This document shows positions 16,115-25,580 of a DNA stretch of 64,000 bases, piece after piece. Each line of letters starts with the position of its first letter. Positions within the stretch are counted from its first letter, which is position 1. The notes below the pieces were generated by a model that was not told the DNA's origin, did no database searches, and saw only the letters and a program-made list of their open reading frames with translations. The position numbers and the translations under genes are program-made. This DNA comes from Clostridia bacterium (lineage in GTDB: Bacteria; Bacillota; Clostridia; Christensenellales; UBA1242), in contig JALOBO010000001.1 of assembly GCA_023228225.1 (NCBI GenBank), forward strand, positions 68,316 through 132,315, written 5' to 3'.

Positions 16115-18343
16115 ATGAAAGATAATAAAACCAAAGGATTTATAATAGCACTTGTAATTTTACTTGCATTTGCCATACTTTTTTATTTTGCATCAGCAAG
16201 TGATAAAGGTGAAGAAATAAGCTATTCCGAACTTCAAACGCTAATCGATGCCAATGAAGTTTCAGATATTTATGCCGATTCAGATGGGCTTATGTTAGTA
16301 AGAACAGATGATTCCGAAATACCACTTGATAAATTCCCCAAAAAAGCGGATTATTATTTGACATATATCTCTACTTCACAACTTGATTATATTACCGATT
16401 ATAACAACGCTGTTGGTAGGTTAGAAGAAGATAAAATTAATTTAACCACCGTAAACGCCGAACCTTCAATTTTGGAAACGCTAGCCCCATATATATTAAT
16501 AATTATTGGATTTTTATTTTTATTATTTATACTAAAAACAATTTTAAATGCAAATGCAAAAAATATGAATTTTGGGAAAAATAAAGCAAGATTGATAAGC
16601 AGTACAAAAATAAAATTTAGCGATGTTGCGGGCATAGAAGAAGAAAAAAATGAAGTTAAAGAAATTATTGATTTTTTAAAAAATCCACGCAAATTTATAG
16701 AAGTCGGCGCTCGTATTCCAAAAGGCTTTTTATTAGTCGGAGCACCAGGAACGGGCAAAACACTCCTCGCAAAAGCAATAGCAGGTGAAGCAGAAGTGCC
16801 ATTTTTTAGCATAAGTGGTTCAGATTTTGTGGAAATGTTTGTTGGCGTCGGTGCATCTAGGGTTAGGGATTTATTTGAGCAAGCAAAGCACGCTAAACCG
16901 TGTATTGTTTTCATTGATGAAATTGATGCTGTTGGTAGACAACGAGGTGCAGGTCTTGGTGGCGGAAATGATGAACGTGAACAAACTCTAAATCAACTAC
17001 TTGTAGAAATGGACGGCTTTGAAAGCAACGAAGGCATTATTGTACTTGCGGCAACAAATCGCCCTGATGTGTTAGACCCAGCATTAACAAGGCCGGGAAG
17101 ATTTGATAGACAAATAGTTATATACCCGCCAGATGTACTAGGCAGAGAAAAAATTTTAAAAATTCACGCACGCAATAAACCAGTCGATGATAATGTAGAC
17201 TTTGCTAGAATTGCAAAAATAACAAGCGGATTTACCGGTGCGGATTTGGAAAATTTATTAAACGAAGCGGCCATTTTGGCAGCAAGAGCAAATAGAGCAA
17301 AAGTAAGTTTGAATGATATTACAGAAGGCATTAATAAAGTATTATTGGGACCACAAAAACGAAGCAGAATCATCACAGAAGAAGATAAAAAAATTACCGC
17401 TTATCATGAGTCGGGGCATGCATTATTGTCTACAATTTTAGAGCATTGTGACAAGGTACAAGAAGTATCAATAATCCCACGAGGAATGGCGGGCGGATAC
17501 ACTTTATCTAGACCTGAAAATGATGCAGGTCATACAACAAAACAAAAGTTATTAGATACTGTTACGATGGCACTTGGTGGTCGTGCGGCAGAAGAAATAA
17601 TGATAAAAGATGTATCTGCTGGTGCGCAAAGTGACTTTAAACAAGCCACTGCAACTGTAAGAAAAATGGTTGCAGAATGGGGCATGAGTGATAAGTTAGG
17701 CACAGTATATCTAGGCGAAACCGATGAAGTCTTTTTAGGTAGAGATTATCAAGCCCACTCTAAATACAGTGAAAAAACCGCCGCTTCAATTGATGATGCA
17801 ATAAAAGATATTTTGACAATTTGTTATAAAAGAGCAGTTGAAGTGTTAACGGCAAATAAAGAAAAAATTGAATTAATGTCAAAAGTTTTACTTGAACACG
17901 AAACAATTTACTCTGATGAAATTGATATGATTATGGCTGGTAAACCTATTGAAGAAATTAGCGCCAGCATTGAAGAAAAAATTAAAATCAAACGCATTCA
18001 GGAAGACAAAGACCGCGATGACAGAGAGAAAAAGGAAAAAACAGACACTAAAATTAATATAGATAAATCGCAAGAAGATATTGCTTTAAAAGCAGCAAAA
18101 GTACTGGCTGATGCAGGCTTTCCGGTAAAAACTGTACGCGTATTTCGTACTGATTCTAAACTAGAACAAGTGGAAAACGAACAAGCAAAAAAAGAAATTA
18201 ACGAAATTTTAGAAACAATAAAACTCCGAAAAATCAAGAAATCAGTAAATGAACACGCTAAAACAGAAAAGAAAGAGAGTAAAGAACAAACCGACAATAC
18301 TAATAAAAAAGATAATGACTCATCAAGCGACAACAAAAACTAA
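16115..18343 (+). CDS. ftsH: ATP-dependent membrane zinc metalloprotease FtsH
   Basis: 742 aa. A hexameric AAA+ protease that degrades membrane and short-lived cytosolic proteins. Membrane span 1 is ~8-26 and span 2 ~124-144. Walker A GAPGTGKT is at 209-216 and Walker B IVFIDEID around 264-271. The second region of homology is near 315-333 and the zinc motif HESGH at 431-435. After the protease domain (ends ~605) comes a ~135-residue Lys/Glu/Asp-rich tail including a helical segment, ending [21 protein letters not shown] precedes the ATG. The tail is longer than in Bacillus FtsH (637 aa). Confidence 0.97.
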   Translation: MKDNKTKGFIIALVILLAFAILFYFASASDKGEEISYSELQTLIDANEVSDIYADSDGLMLVRTDDSEIPLDKFPKKADYYLTYISTSQLDYITDYNNAVGRLEEDKINLTTVNAEPSILETLAPYILIIIGFLFLLFILKTILNANAKNMNFGKNKARLISSTKIKFSDVAGIEEEKNEVKEIIDFLKNPRKFIEVGARIPKGFLLVGAPGTGKTLLAKAIAGEAEVPFFSISGSDFVEMFVGVGASRVRDLFEQAKHAKPCIVFIDEIDAVGRQRGAGLGGGNDEREQTLNQLLVEMDGFESNEGIIVLAATNRPDVLDPALTRPGRFDRQIVIYPPDVLGREKILKIHARNKPVDDNVDFARIAKITSGFTGADLENLLNEAAILAARANRAKVSLNDITEGINKVLLGPQKRSRIITEEDKKITAYHESGHALLSTILEHCDKVQEVSIIPRGMAGGYTLSRPENDAGHTTKQKLLDTVTMALGGRAAEEIMIKDVSAGAQSDFKQATATVRKMVAEWGMSDKLGTVYLGETDEVFLGRDYQAHSKYSEKTAASIDDAIKDILTICYKRAVEVLTANKEKIELMSKVLLEHETIYSDEIDMIMAGKPIEEISASIEEKIKIKRIQEDKDRDDREKKEKTDTKINIDKSQEDIALKAAKVLADAGFPVKTVRVFRTDSKLEQVENEQAKKEINEILETIKLRKIKKSVNEHAKTEKKESKEQTDNTNKKDNDSSSDNKN

Positions 18344-18423
18344 GTTAACTACAAAATCGTTTGACAATAAGGGTAAATTGTTATAAATTTATAGTGTTAG
18401 ACTAATATAAAAAGGATAATAAA

Positions 18424-19002
18424 ATGAGAAAAATCATAGCAATAGTTTCAATAGTTTTAGTTGTAATACTGGCCACACTCGTTACATTAAGTTTGGTTAT
18501 TAAAAAAGATTACTCAACTTCAATAGATTTAGCAAATCCAGATGTGATTACAGTTTATAAAAATGGTGCAAATCTTAGTTTTTATGAAGATGTTACTCCA
18601 AATGAATATAGCGAAATAATAGAAATGATTAATGTTTCTTCATCTGCTTCCTATATGAATGCTTTTATAAAAGGCACAATGCTGTATGAAAGCAAAATAG
18701 AGACTGTTTCAACCTCAACTCTTAATTTAACAGCATCGGATAAAATTTATATTGAATATAAATATTACGCATTAAAATCATTAGTGTTTAATGGTGAGGC
18801 TTATGTTAATACTTTAACTGATGTTGAAGCCATTTATTACTCGGTTGTGTTTGAAATTACTGACACTGATTCAATGGCTGTTACTGATATTTATTTTTCA
18901 GACTCAGAAACAACAACTTTTTATAAAAAATACAAACTTACAACACGCATGAACACGGCTGAGTTATACAATTATATTGATGAGATGTATGTACCTGCTT
19001 AA
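18424..19002 (+). CDS. Membrane-anchored protein of unknown function
   Basis: 192 aa, not recognised. MRKIIAIVSIVLVVILATLV begins a single N-terminal membrane span or uncleaved signal (~4-27). No lipobox Cys and no other Cys is present. The extracytoplasmic ~160 residues contain predicted beta strands with many Thr, Ser, Tyr and acidic residues. AAAGGATAATAAA precedes the ATG. It follows ftsH by 80 bp and ends at a strong bidirectional terminator. Confidence 0.7.
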   Translation: MRKIIAIVSIVLVVILATLVTLSLVIKKDYSTSIDLANPDVITVYKNGANLSFYEDVTPNEYSEIIEMINVSSSASYMNAFIKGTMLYESKIETVSTSTLNLTASDKIYIEYKYYALKSLVFNGEAYVNTLTDVEAIYYSVVFEITDTDSMAVTDIYFSDSETTTFYKKYKLTTRMNTAELYNYIDEMYVPA

Positions 19003-19035
19003 TTTTAAACCAACAAATTTTTTTAAAAACACTCT

Positions 19036-19065
19036 AAACAAGCACTCTATTTAGAGTGCTTGTTT
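19036..19065. terminator. Bidirectional terminator between the 192-aa gene and ychF
   Basis: A perfect 14-bp inverted repeat, AAACAAGCACTCTA and TAGAGTGCTTGTTT, around two T residues. It is flanked by A/T runs on both sides. Confidence 0.8.
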
Positions 19066-19085
19066 ATGTATAATATATAAAACTA

Positions 19086-20180
19086 TTAAACATTAAATTT
19101 AAATAATACAACATCATTATTTTGCATAATATAGTCCTTACCTTCACTGCGCACCCAGCCCTTTTCTTTGGCTTTCGTGTACGAGCCTGCTTCAATTAGT
19201 TGGTCAAATGAAACAATATCGGCTTTAATAAAACCGCGTTCAAAATCGCTATGTATTTTGCCGGCTGCCTGGGGCGCTTTTGTACCTATATTTATAGTCC
19301 ACGCGCGCACTTCTTTTTCACCAGCGGTAAGATAACTTTGCAATCCTAATAATTTATAACTTGCAATTACTAATTTGTCAAGACCGCTTTGACTGATGCC
19401 AAGTTCTTTTAAATACTCCTGCCTATCTTCTTTATTTAGTGCCAGTATTTCTTCTTCAAGTTTTGCACAAATTGTTATGACTTCTGCATGCTCTTTTTCT
19501 GCATATTCCTTTACTTGATTAATATATTCAACATTTGTTGATAATGTTGCATTACATTCGGAAATATTAGCAACATAAATTACAGGTTTGTATGTTAATA
19601 AAAAAAACTTTTCAACAATTTCTTTTTCTTCTTTTGTAAAATTAATTGAGCGCACGGGCAATTCTTGCTCTAAAATAATCATAATCTTCTTCATAAGTTC
19701 GTATGTGGCAATTGCTTCTTTATCAAGTGTACGCGCCTCTTTTGCCAACCTATCAATTTGCTTGTTTGCACTTTCTAGGTCAGATAAAATCAACTCCAAA
19801 TTAACGGTTTTTATATCTCTAATTGGGTCAACTGAGCCTTCTATATGAATAATATCTTTATTATTAAAGCAACGTACAACATGTAGTATTGCGTCTACCT
19901 CGCGTATATGACTTAAAAATTTATTGCCAAGTCCTTCACCCTTTGAAGCACCGCGTACAAGCCCTGCTATATCAACAAATTCTATATATGCGTGCGTGAT
20001 TTTTTTAGTATTATATAATTTTCCGAGCACATCAAGACGCATATCAGGGACATCTACTACCCCCACATTAGGTTCTATGGTACAAAATGGGTAATTAGCC
20101 ACTTGCGCACCTGCTTCGGTTAAAGCGTTAAAAAGTGTGCTTTTACCTACATTAGGCAATCCTACAACTCCAAGTTTCAT
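19086..20180 (-). CDS. ychF: Redox-regulated ATPase YchF (OLA1)
   Basis: 364 aa. An Obg-like P-loop protein that prefers ATP to GTP and associates with ribosomes. G1 GLPNVGKSTLFNAL lies at the N-terminus, then ANYPFCTIEPNVGVV. G3 is DIAGLVRGASKGEGLG and the altered G4 is NISE in place of NKxD, which goes with ATP use. The C-terminal TGS-like region has TAGEKEVRAW and HSDFERGFIKAD. CGGAGGAG precedes the ATG. It is monocistronic. Confidence 0.97.
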   Translation of the reverse strand: MKLGVVGLPNVGKSTLFNALTEAGAQVANYPFCTIEPNVGVVDVPDMRLDVLGKLYNTKKITHAYIEFVDIAGLVRGASKGEGLGNKFLSHIREVDAILHVVRCFNNKDIIHIEGSVDPIRDIKTVNLELILSDLESANKQIDRLAKEARTLDKEAIATYELMKKIMIILEQELPVRSINFTKEEKEIVEKFFLLTYKPVIYVANISECNATLSTNVEYINQVKEYAEKEHAEVITICAKLEEEILALNKEDRQEYLKELGISQSGLDKLVIASYKLLGLQSYLTAGEKEVRAWTINIGTKAPQAAGKIHSDFERGFIKADIVSFDQLIEAGSYTKAKEKGWVRSEGKDYIMQNNDVVLFKFNV

Positions 20181-20296
20181 AGTACTCCTCCGTAAAATTT
20201 ATTATACAACACAATTTAAAAAAAATAAAGCACAAAGGTTATAATTATATTTTAAAAGTACTAAAATATATTGTATTCAAATTTGGGAGAATTAAC

Positions 20297-21127
20297 GTGA
20301 ATATATTTAGTTCAATCATTATGGGCGTTGTACAAGGATTGACAGAGTTTTTGCCTGTATCAAGTAGTGGACACCTTGTAATACTTGAAAAAATATTTAA
20401 AATAACAGAAAATCAAATATTTATAAATGTTGCACTGCACATTGCAACGCTATTTGCCGTAATAATTGTTTTTAGAAAAGATATTATTAGCCTTATAAGA
20501 AAACCGTTTTGTCATACAAATTTAATGCTTGCACTTTCCGTTATTCCAACAGTAATGGTTGTACTTTTATTAAAAGGGGTATTGGAAAATTCATTTACGG
20601 CATATCCAACAATAGGATTTATAGTTACAGCAATAATTCTTGCTACTTGTCAAATGTTAACTAAAAAAGAAAAAAATAACAACCCGCCATCTAAAAACAT
20701 TAATATCAAAAACACGGAACAATCGACATATTATAATTTATCTGTAACAGCAAAAACTGCTTTAATTACAGGTCTAGTGCAAGGCGGGTCGGTTTTTCCG
20801 GGGATATCTCGTAGTGGAAGTACGATTTGCGCCCTGTTATTTTGCGGTGTAAAACGAGAAAATACAGTTAAGTTCTCATTTATTATGAGTATTCCAATTA
20901 TATTTGCTTCAATGGTTTATGAATTATTTAAACTACAAGATACTGCCTTTTCGATTAATTGGTTAAATATAGCAGTTGGATTTATTTTTGCATTAGGCTT
21001 TGGAATTTTGGCAATAAAAATAATGTTAAAGATTGTAAAACAAGCAAACTATATATGTTTTTCTGTGTATTTAATACTTCTTTCAATTTTTTTACTATTA
21101 AATGAATATTCACTGTTTTGGTTTTAA
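20297..21127 (+). CDS. uppP: Undecaprenyl-diphosphatase UppP (BacA)
   Basis: 276 aa, polytopic membrane enzyme that recycles the C55 lipid carrier of cell-wall synthesis. The N-terminal signature VVQGLTEFLPVSSSGHLVI (around residues 10-28) contains the catalytic Glu and Ser/His region. The second signature, PGISRSGSTI, lies near residue 170. About eight hydrophobic segments are seen. A Lys/Asn-rich loop (~120-145) is longer than usual. It starts with GTG after GGGAG. Confidence 0.96.
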   Translation: MNIFSSIIMGVVQGLTEFLPVSSSGHLVILEKIFKITENQIFINVALHIATLFAVIIVFRKDIISLIRKPFCHTNLMLALSVIPTVMVVLLLKGVLENSFTAYPTIGFIVTAIILATCQMLTKKEKNNNPPSKNINIKNTEQSTYYNLSVTAKTALITGLVQGGSVFPGISRSGSTICALLFCGVKRENTVKFSFIMSIPIIFASMVYELFKLQDTAFSINWLNIAVGFIFALGFGILAIKIMLKIVKQANYICFSVYLILLSIFLLLNEYSLFWF

Positions 21128-21211
21128 AATATTATATTTTTCCAATCTGTTTTAATACGCGGTTTTTGTTTTTAATTAACAGCAAACTATAAAGATTCAT
21201 ATTATGTGATA

Positions 21212-21227
21212 GGACATATATATGTCC
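21212..21227. promoter_or_regulatory. 16-bp perfect palindrome before the Cys-rich gene
   Basis: GGACATATATATGTCC lies 28 bases upstream of the ATG at 21255 and is followed by ATTTTATAAA. It could be an operator or a weak terminator for uppP. No clear SigA promoter is seen, and a sporulation-sigma promoter is possible but not shown. Confidence 0.4.
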
Positions 21228-21254
21228 ATTTTATAAATAAAAGAGGTACAAAAA

Positions 21255-21620
21255 ATGAGTTACGAAAATGATTGTTCTTGTAATTACAAACCGTTTATTA
21301 AAAAATATATGGTTTGCGTAAAAGAGTGTAGACCACTATGCGAGCGTAAGCCTGCATGTCCGCCAGTAAAAGAGTGTGAGCCGTGCAGAAGACCATGCTG
21401 TCCAGTTAGACCGCCATGTTGTTGCCCGTGCGAAGAAAGACATGAGCACAGACATTCATGCTGTTGTGAGGAACAAAGTAGAGGACATAGCGAAAACAGT
21501 AATAGCTATGACGAAGAAAATGGCAGAGGCGGTAGTAACAATTCAGCCCCAGAATTTGCAGTTTGGCAACCAAACAATGGCGTAAATATTGGTGGAGAAA
21601 ATATTGAAACTGGATATTAA
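21255..21620 (+). CDS. Cysteine-rich, spore-coat-like protein
   Basis: 121 aa. Seventeen Cys residues lie within the first 71 residues, in CxC, CC and CCC clusters alternating with Pro and Arg (for example [20 protein letters not shown]), followed by a His-rich patch HEHRH. The last 50 residues are Asn/Gly/Ser/Glu-rich. There is no signal peptide. Such Cys- and His-rich small proteins are common in spore coats and exosporium, where they cross-link. AGAGG lies before the ATG. A collagen-like protein gene follows after 14 bp. The spore role is inferred from composition and neighbour. Confidence 0.75.
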   Translation: MSYENDCSCNYKPFIKKYMVCVKECRPLCERKPACPPVKECEPCRRPCCPVRPPCCCPCEERHEHRHSCCCEEQSRGHSENSNSYDEENGRGGSNNSAPEFAVWQPNNGVNIGGENIETGY

Positions 21621-21634
21621 TAAAGGAGAAAAAT

Positions 21635-22192
21635 ATGTACGATAATAATTGGTGGGGAAACTGCTGTTGCATAGGGCCAAGAGGCTTTCCCGGCCCGCAA
21701 GGGCCAGTTGGTCCACAGGGACCTACTGGTGCTACTGGTGCAACCGGTCCACAAGGACCAGTAGGGCCTGCGGGCACGACGTTAAGTTCGTATGCGTATA
21801 TTTATAATAATACAACTCAAACGGTAGCCGTAGGAACAGATGTAACATTTAGCACTAATGGTAGAATTGTGGGTTCAATTACTCATGTAGCGGGCGCATC
21901 TACTATTGTTGTTAATGAAACAGGGGATTATGATATAACCTATACCGTTACAACTGCCTTAGAAGGCACAGGACAGTTTAGTTTATTTTTAAACGGCATA
22001 GTAGTAACGGGCACAAGATTTGGAACCGTTGGTGATGAAGTTGTAGGTAGTGTAATAATTAGAATCACAACAGGTGATACACTTACACTAAGAAATGATT
22101 TAACTTTGGTCCCGATAGTTTTAGCAACGACCACAGGCGGCACGCTCCAAGTTGAAAACGCATCTATTACTTTAAAAAGAATAGGTGCTTAA
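21635..22192 (+). CDS. Collagen-like protein with BclA-type C-terminal domain
   Basis: 185 aa. Residues 14-46 are about eleven Gly-X-Y triplets ([20 protein letters not shown] and so on). They are preceded by a short Trp/Cys-rich head (NNWWGNCCC) that could anchor by disulfides to the Cys-rich neighbour. Residues ~50-185 form a beta-rich Thr/Val/Gly domain like the C1q/TNF-like tip of BclA exosporium filaments. There is no signal peptide, as in BclA. AAAGGAG precedes the ATG. The higher GC of the collagen codons reflects Gly/Pro content rather than transfer. Confidence 0.85.
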   Translation: MYDNNWWGNCCCIGPRGFPGPQGPVGPQGPTGATGATGPQGPVGPAGTTLSSYAYIYNNTTQTVAVGTDVTFSTNGRIVGSITHVAGASTIVVNETGDYDITYTVTTALEGTGQFSLFLNGIVVTGTRFGTVGDEVVGSVIIRITTGDTLTLRNDLTLVPIVLATTTGGTLQVENASITLKRIGA

Positions 22193-22209
22193 TATACAAA
22201 CTATTGAAA

Positions 22210-22234
22210 AGTATCCACATTTTATGTGGATACT
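22210..22234. terminator. Bidirectional terminator
   Basis: AGTATCCACAT (22210-22220) and ATGTGGATACT (22224-22234), a perfect 11-bp stem with a TTT loop between the collagen-like and glycosyltransferase genes. The T run is better on the minus strand. Confidence 0.65.
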
Positions 22235-22248
22235 ACATAAGAAACTAA

Positions 22249-23421
22249 TTATTTATGTTTTGCAACAATTTCCGAATAATAACTTTCAACATTTTTAATT
22301 ACATCAGTCCAATTAATATATAAGTCTTTGTTTGCTTGTTTTCCTACTGATTTTAGTAAAGAGCGATCATTTATTATTTGCATAATTTTATTTGCAAATT
22401 TTTCTTTTTTAAATTCCGCCGTAAATCCGTTCACATCATCTTTAACAAAACATGCCGCTGCTGAATTTTTGATTAAAATAGCCGGCGTATTAAATGCCGC
22501 TGCCTCTATTTGTACGAGTGGAGAAGATGTATCATATAGCGATGGAAATATCATTAAATCAGAACGCGTATAAAGTGCGGCAAGTTTATTTCGGTCTTCA
22601 AGCATTCCCGTTAGAATAATATTTTCACTTAAATTTAATTCGTTTATATATTCTTTTAAAATATTTTCATCGGCGCCACTACCAACATACAGCATTTTAA
22701 AATTTAAACCTTTATCTTTTAATATTTTTAGTACATCGGCTATAAATAGTATGTTTTTTAGTAGCACAAGCCTGCCGACAAATATAAATATCGGTTCATA
22801 TCCGCTCAAATTGTATTCAGTTTCAATATTTTTTAGTTCAAGATTAATATTTTTACTTGAATCTAGTTCGGTGGCATTTGGCACTATTCGTACAGGTCCG
22901 TGATACCCGTAACTACGCAATATTTTGCGAGTAGTTTCGCCCATAATCCAAGTTTCACAAGTTTTTTTGTAAACCTGCATTGCGTTTTGAAGTAATAACC
23001 AAGTAATTAGTTTAGATTTGGTTGCTTTATAAAAATCTTGTTTGTATTGACTGTGTAGTGTTGCTATGCAAGGAATATGTTTTTTACTAGCAAGTTTAAC
23101 TGCAAATTTGCCAAGCGAAAAAGGCGAATGTACATGAATTAAATCAAAATTTATTGAATGCACTTTATTCACAAACTCTAAATCTGTAATGGGGCCACCC
23201 CAATCGACATTAATTTTTTTAAGTGGAATACTGTTGCATCTTAAAACCTCATATGGGAAATTATCAATATAGCCATTATTTTTTGGTGCTAAAACAAAAA
23301 CTTTATGCCCAAGGTCTGTAAGATGCCGAGCATATCTGTCAACGACCATTACGACCCCATCTATGTGAGGATAAAAATTGTCTACAAACAATCCTATTGT
23401 TAATGAGGATTTGAGTTCCAT
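22249..23421 (-). CDS. GT4-family glycosyltransferase
   Basis: 390 aa from the ATG at 23421, chosen because AAGAAGGTG lies just upstream; an upstream TTG would add 14 residues without a ribosome site. The N-terminal Rossmann half starts IGLFVDNFYPHIDGVVMVVD, with the Gly-rich acceptor loop typical of GT4. The C-terminal half has FIFVGRLVLLKN and the EX7E-like region FPSLYDTSSPLVQIEAAAFN, in which the first acidic residue is Asp. Related enzymes transfer sugars to diacylglycerol or mannosyl lipids. The acceptor here is unknown. Confidence 0.88.
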   Translation of the reverse strand: MELKSSLTIGLFVDNFYPHIDGVVMVVDRYARHLTDLGHKVFVLAPKNNGYIDNFPYEVLRCNSIPLKKINVDWGGPITDLEFVNKVHSINFDLIHVHSPFSLGKFAVKLASKKHIPCIATLHSQYKQDFYKATKSKLITWLLLQNAMQVYKKTCETWIMGETTRKILRSYGYHGPVRIVPNATELDSSKNINLELKNIETEYNLSGYEPIFIFVGRLVLLKNILFIADVLKILKDKGLNFKMLYVGSGADENILKEYINELNLSENIILTGMLEDRNKLAALYTRSDLMIFPSLYDTSSPLVQIEAAAFNTPAILIKNSAAACFVKDDVNGFTAEFKKEKFANKIMQIINDRSLLKSVGKQANKDLYINWTDVIKNVESYYSEIVAKHK

Positions 23422-23542
23422 AAGCACCTTCTTATGCTTTATAAGTATTGGCATAATTTTCAAATTTAGTATAAATAAATTAAATTTAAAAGTTTAAACA
23501 AAATTTAAAGAATTTTGGCGAAAAATGTTTTATTATATATGG

Positions 23543-24211
23543 CTACATATGAAGGCGTTTTTGAATTTCATTTTTAAGTGGTTTAGACCAAAACAAAAAC
23601 AGTCCTAATATTATTAAAGCAGAACATAGCGCATTTATTAGTGCTGGCCAAACAACAACAATCAATTTTGTATAGTAAAAAACAATAGGTGCAAAACCTA
23701 AAATTGCAATAGATAACAAATAAAATAAATATTCGCGCCATTCAATGCGTTTTATTAATACAATTAACCCGATAGCAAACGAGCATGCGACTAATAAAAA
23801 TGGAGTAGCATATTCAATTACCCATTTAAAGTCATTTAATACAATGCCAATCAAACATAATAAAAGTATTAATATCGTTGTTAAAACTAGTATTTTAAAA
23901 GCAGTATTTGTTTTAGATAATATTCCAAGTCTAATAATAAACCACGCATAAAGCACAGAAATAATGGGTATTATGCACCAGAAAACGCCATTATAAAGTA
24001 CCAGATTTACTATTAGCAAAGATATAATTACAAAAAGCATGCTGAATAGCAATATTTTTTTATTTAAATTTTCAATTTTGCGCACAGGCATAATATTTTC
24101 GGGAAAAGGATCGGGTAAACTATCAGATTCCCCTTTTAGTGTTTGATTACATAACGGACAATAAGATTTTGTTGTATTAACATTTATTTTACATATATTA
24201 CAAAATTTCAT
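23543..24211 (-). CDS. Membrane protein with N-terminal zinc ribbon (DUF6320-like)
   Basis: 222 aa. The first 25 residues form a zinc ribbon, CNIC...CPLC (MKFCNICKINVNTTKSYCPL). From residue ~50 there are about six hydrophobic segments in a row to residue ~210. It overlaps the acyltransferase-like gene upstream by 14 bp, so the two are translated together. This pairing, a small zinc-ribbon membrane protein behind an alcohol-acetyltransferase-like protein, is one I associate with Clostridia. Likely partner or membrane dock of that enzyme; function not known. Confidence 0.7.
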   Translation of the reverse strand: MKFCNICKINVNTTKSYCPLCNQTLKGESDSLPDPFPENIMPVRKIENLNKKILLFSMLFVIISLLIVNLVLYNGVFWCIIPIISVLYAWFIIRLGILSKTNTAFKILVLTTILILLLCLIGIVLNDFKWVIEYATPFLLVACSFAIGLIVLIKRIEWREYLFYLLSIAILGFAPIVFYYTKLIVVVWPALINALCSALIILGLFLFWSKPLKNEIQKRLHM

Positions 24212-25496
24212 TTTGTTGCTCCATATAATTACTCTCTATGGTAATATTTAAATTATTTGTCGTTAAAAACCTAAAACATTCTCGCTCAATATCTTTTTCA
24301 GCAATAAACCGAGAAAATGTTATATTAAACTCATCTAAATACGAACACGCCATACAGTTGAGCAAACTCGTTTTAGAAGCGCCCAAAGCACACTGTATGC
24401 TCTTAATATATGGCTGAACCGACTCGGGAAAACTAATTACTCCTAAATTTGAAAATTGAACAGTATTTAAACGATTTCCTATAAAATGGTATGCCAGCTT
24501 AATAATTAAGTTTTTTAGCACAAGTGGACAAATTCGTAAAAAAAAGTTTTTCTCAAAATACACATAACTATTTGCATATTTTGAATAAGCCGCCGTATTT
24601 ATTTGTTCAGTTAGTTGATTTTTAACAGTTTGTAATATTTCTTCAAATGTAATATTTTCGCGATTTAGTTGCATACCTACTTTAATAAATCCTGCAAAAT
24701 TACGGAGTGTTAAGGAAAACATTCGTATTCTTAAATTTACTGGAACTAAAACTTTTACTGGACGAGTGCTTTCTTTTATAAAAGTTCTGCCTTTAATTTG
24801 CGTTTGATATATGCTATATATAATAACAGCGGTTAAATATGCCGTTATAGTAGCATTATTGGTTTTGGCTAAATCGTGTAACTGTGATGTTTTAAGCCAG
24901 CCTAAAATTGCCCCAGTTCCGCCAAAATTTAACGGTTCGCCTTTAATTTGAAAAGCGAGTCGTTCTTTTTCAGTTTTTCTGTTGGATTTATTGTAATATT
25001 TTAAATAACTATCCTCTAATTCCGCGCCTGTGGGTACGCTTTGTTCGGTAATAATTAAATTATCAGGAGTTAACTGATACCCTTTTAAATTTAAATATTT
25101 GTAAACGATAGATTTTAAAAATGTAATTGCGCCTGTTCCATCAGTAAGTGAGTGAAATATATGCAGAGTAATAGTATTGTTTCGATATAAAACTTCAAAC
25201 AAATAATCATTGTTATTTCTAATATGTCCGCAAAAATCATCTGTTGCGGGTTTTATAATAAACGGTTTATAATTATAATTTAAATAATACCAAAACAAGC
25301 CTTTTTTAAGTTTTACTCTAAACATTGGAAAACGCGGTAGTAATTTATTTATAGCATCTTGCAAAAGTTTTGGGATAACTGGTTCATACAAATTAGCCGC
25401 TACTATAAAAGTACCGGAATTTGTTTTGCTGTAAACGACAGGATATATTTTTGCGGCATTGTCTAGTTTATACCAACGCGCATTTGCCTTTTGCAT
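24198..25496 (-). CDS. Condensation/alcohol-acetyltransferase-like acyltransferase
   Basis: 432 aa from the ATG at 25496, chosen because GGAGTG lies eight bases upstream; the open frame extends 18 codons further without a site. The fold resembles chloramphenicol-acetyltransferase/condensation domains. The catalytic-type motif is HSLTDGTGA (HxxxDG pattern) about 125 residues in. The N-terminus WYKLDNAAKIYP is typical of this acetyltransferase group. It probably acylates a hydrophobic alcohol or lipid at the membrane with its zinc-ribbon partner. The substrate is unknown. Confidence 0.75.
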   Translation of the reverse strand: MQKANARWYKLDNAAKIYPVVYSKTNSGTFIVAANLYEPVIPKLLQDAINKLLPRFPMFRVKLKKGLFWYYLNYNYKPFIIKPATDDFCGHIRNNNDYLFEVLYRNNTITLHIFHSLTDGTGAITFLKSIVYKYLNLKGYQLTPDNLIITEQSVPTGAELEDSYLKYYNKSNRKTEKERLAFQIKGEPLNFGGTGAILGWLKTSQLHDLAKTNNATITAYLTAVIIYSIYQTQIKGRTFIKESTRPVKVLVPVNLRIRMFSLTLRNFAGFIKVGMQLNRENITFEEILQTVKNQLTEQINTAAYSKYANSYVYFEKNFFLRICPLVLKNLIIKLAYHFIGNRLNTVQFSNLGVISFPESVQPYIKSIQCALGASKTSLLNCMACSYLDEFNITFSRFIAEKDIERECFRFLTTNNLNITIESNYMEQQNEIL

Positions 25497-25580
25497 TTTT
25501 ACACTCCGTACAGATATCCCATAAGATTTTCCACTTATGGTTATTAACATTATTTTTTGATTCTATGCGGATAATTATTC

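Noticed and set aside
21406..21777. 123-aa leftward frame rich in Gly-Pro
   Set aside because: Antisense of the collagen-like and Cys-rich genes; the repeat pattern is a mirror of the Gly-X-Y codons.
21670..21780. Short tandem repeats that could suggest a CRISPR or minisatellite
   Set aside because: The 9-bp periodicity is the codon pattern of Gly-Pro-X triplets in the collagen-like gene.
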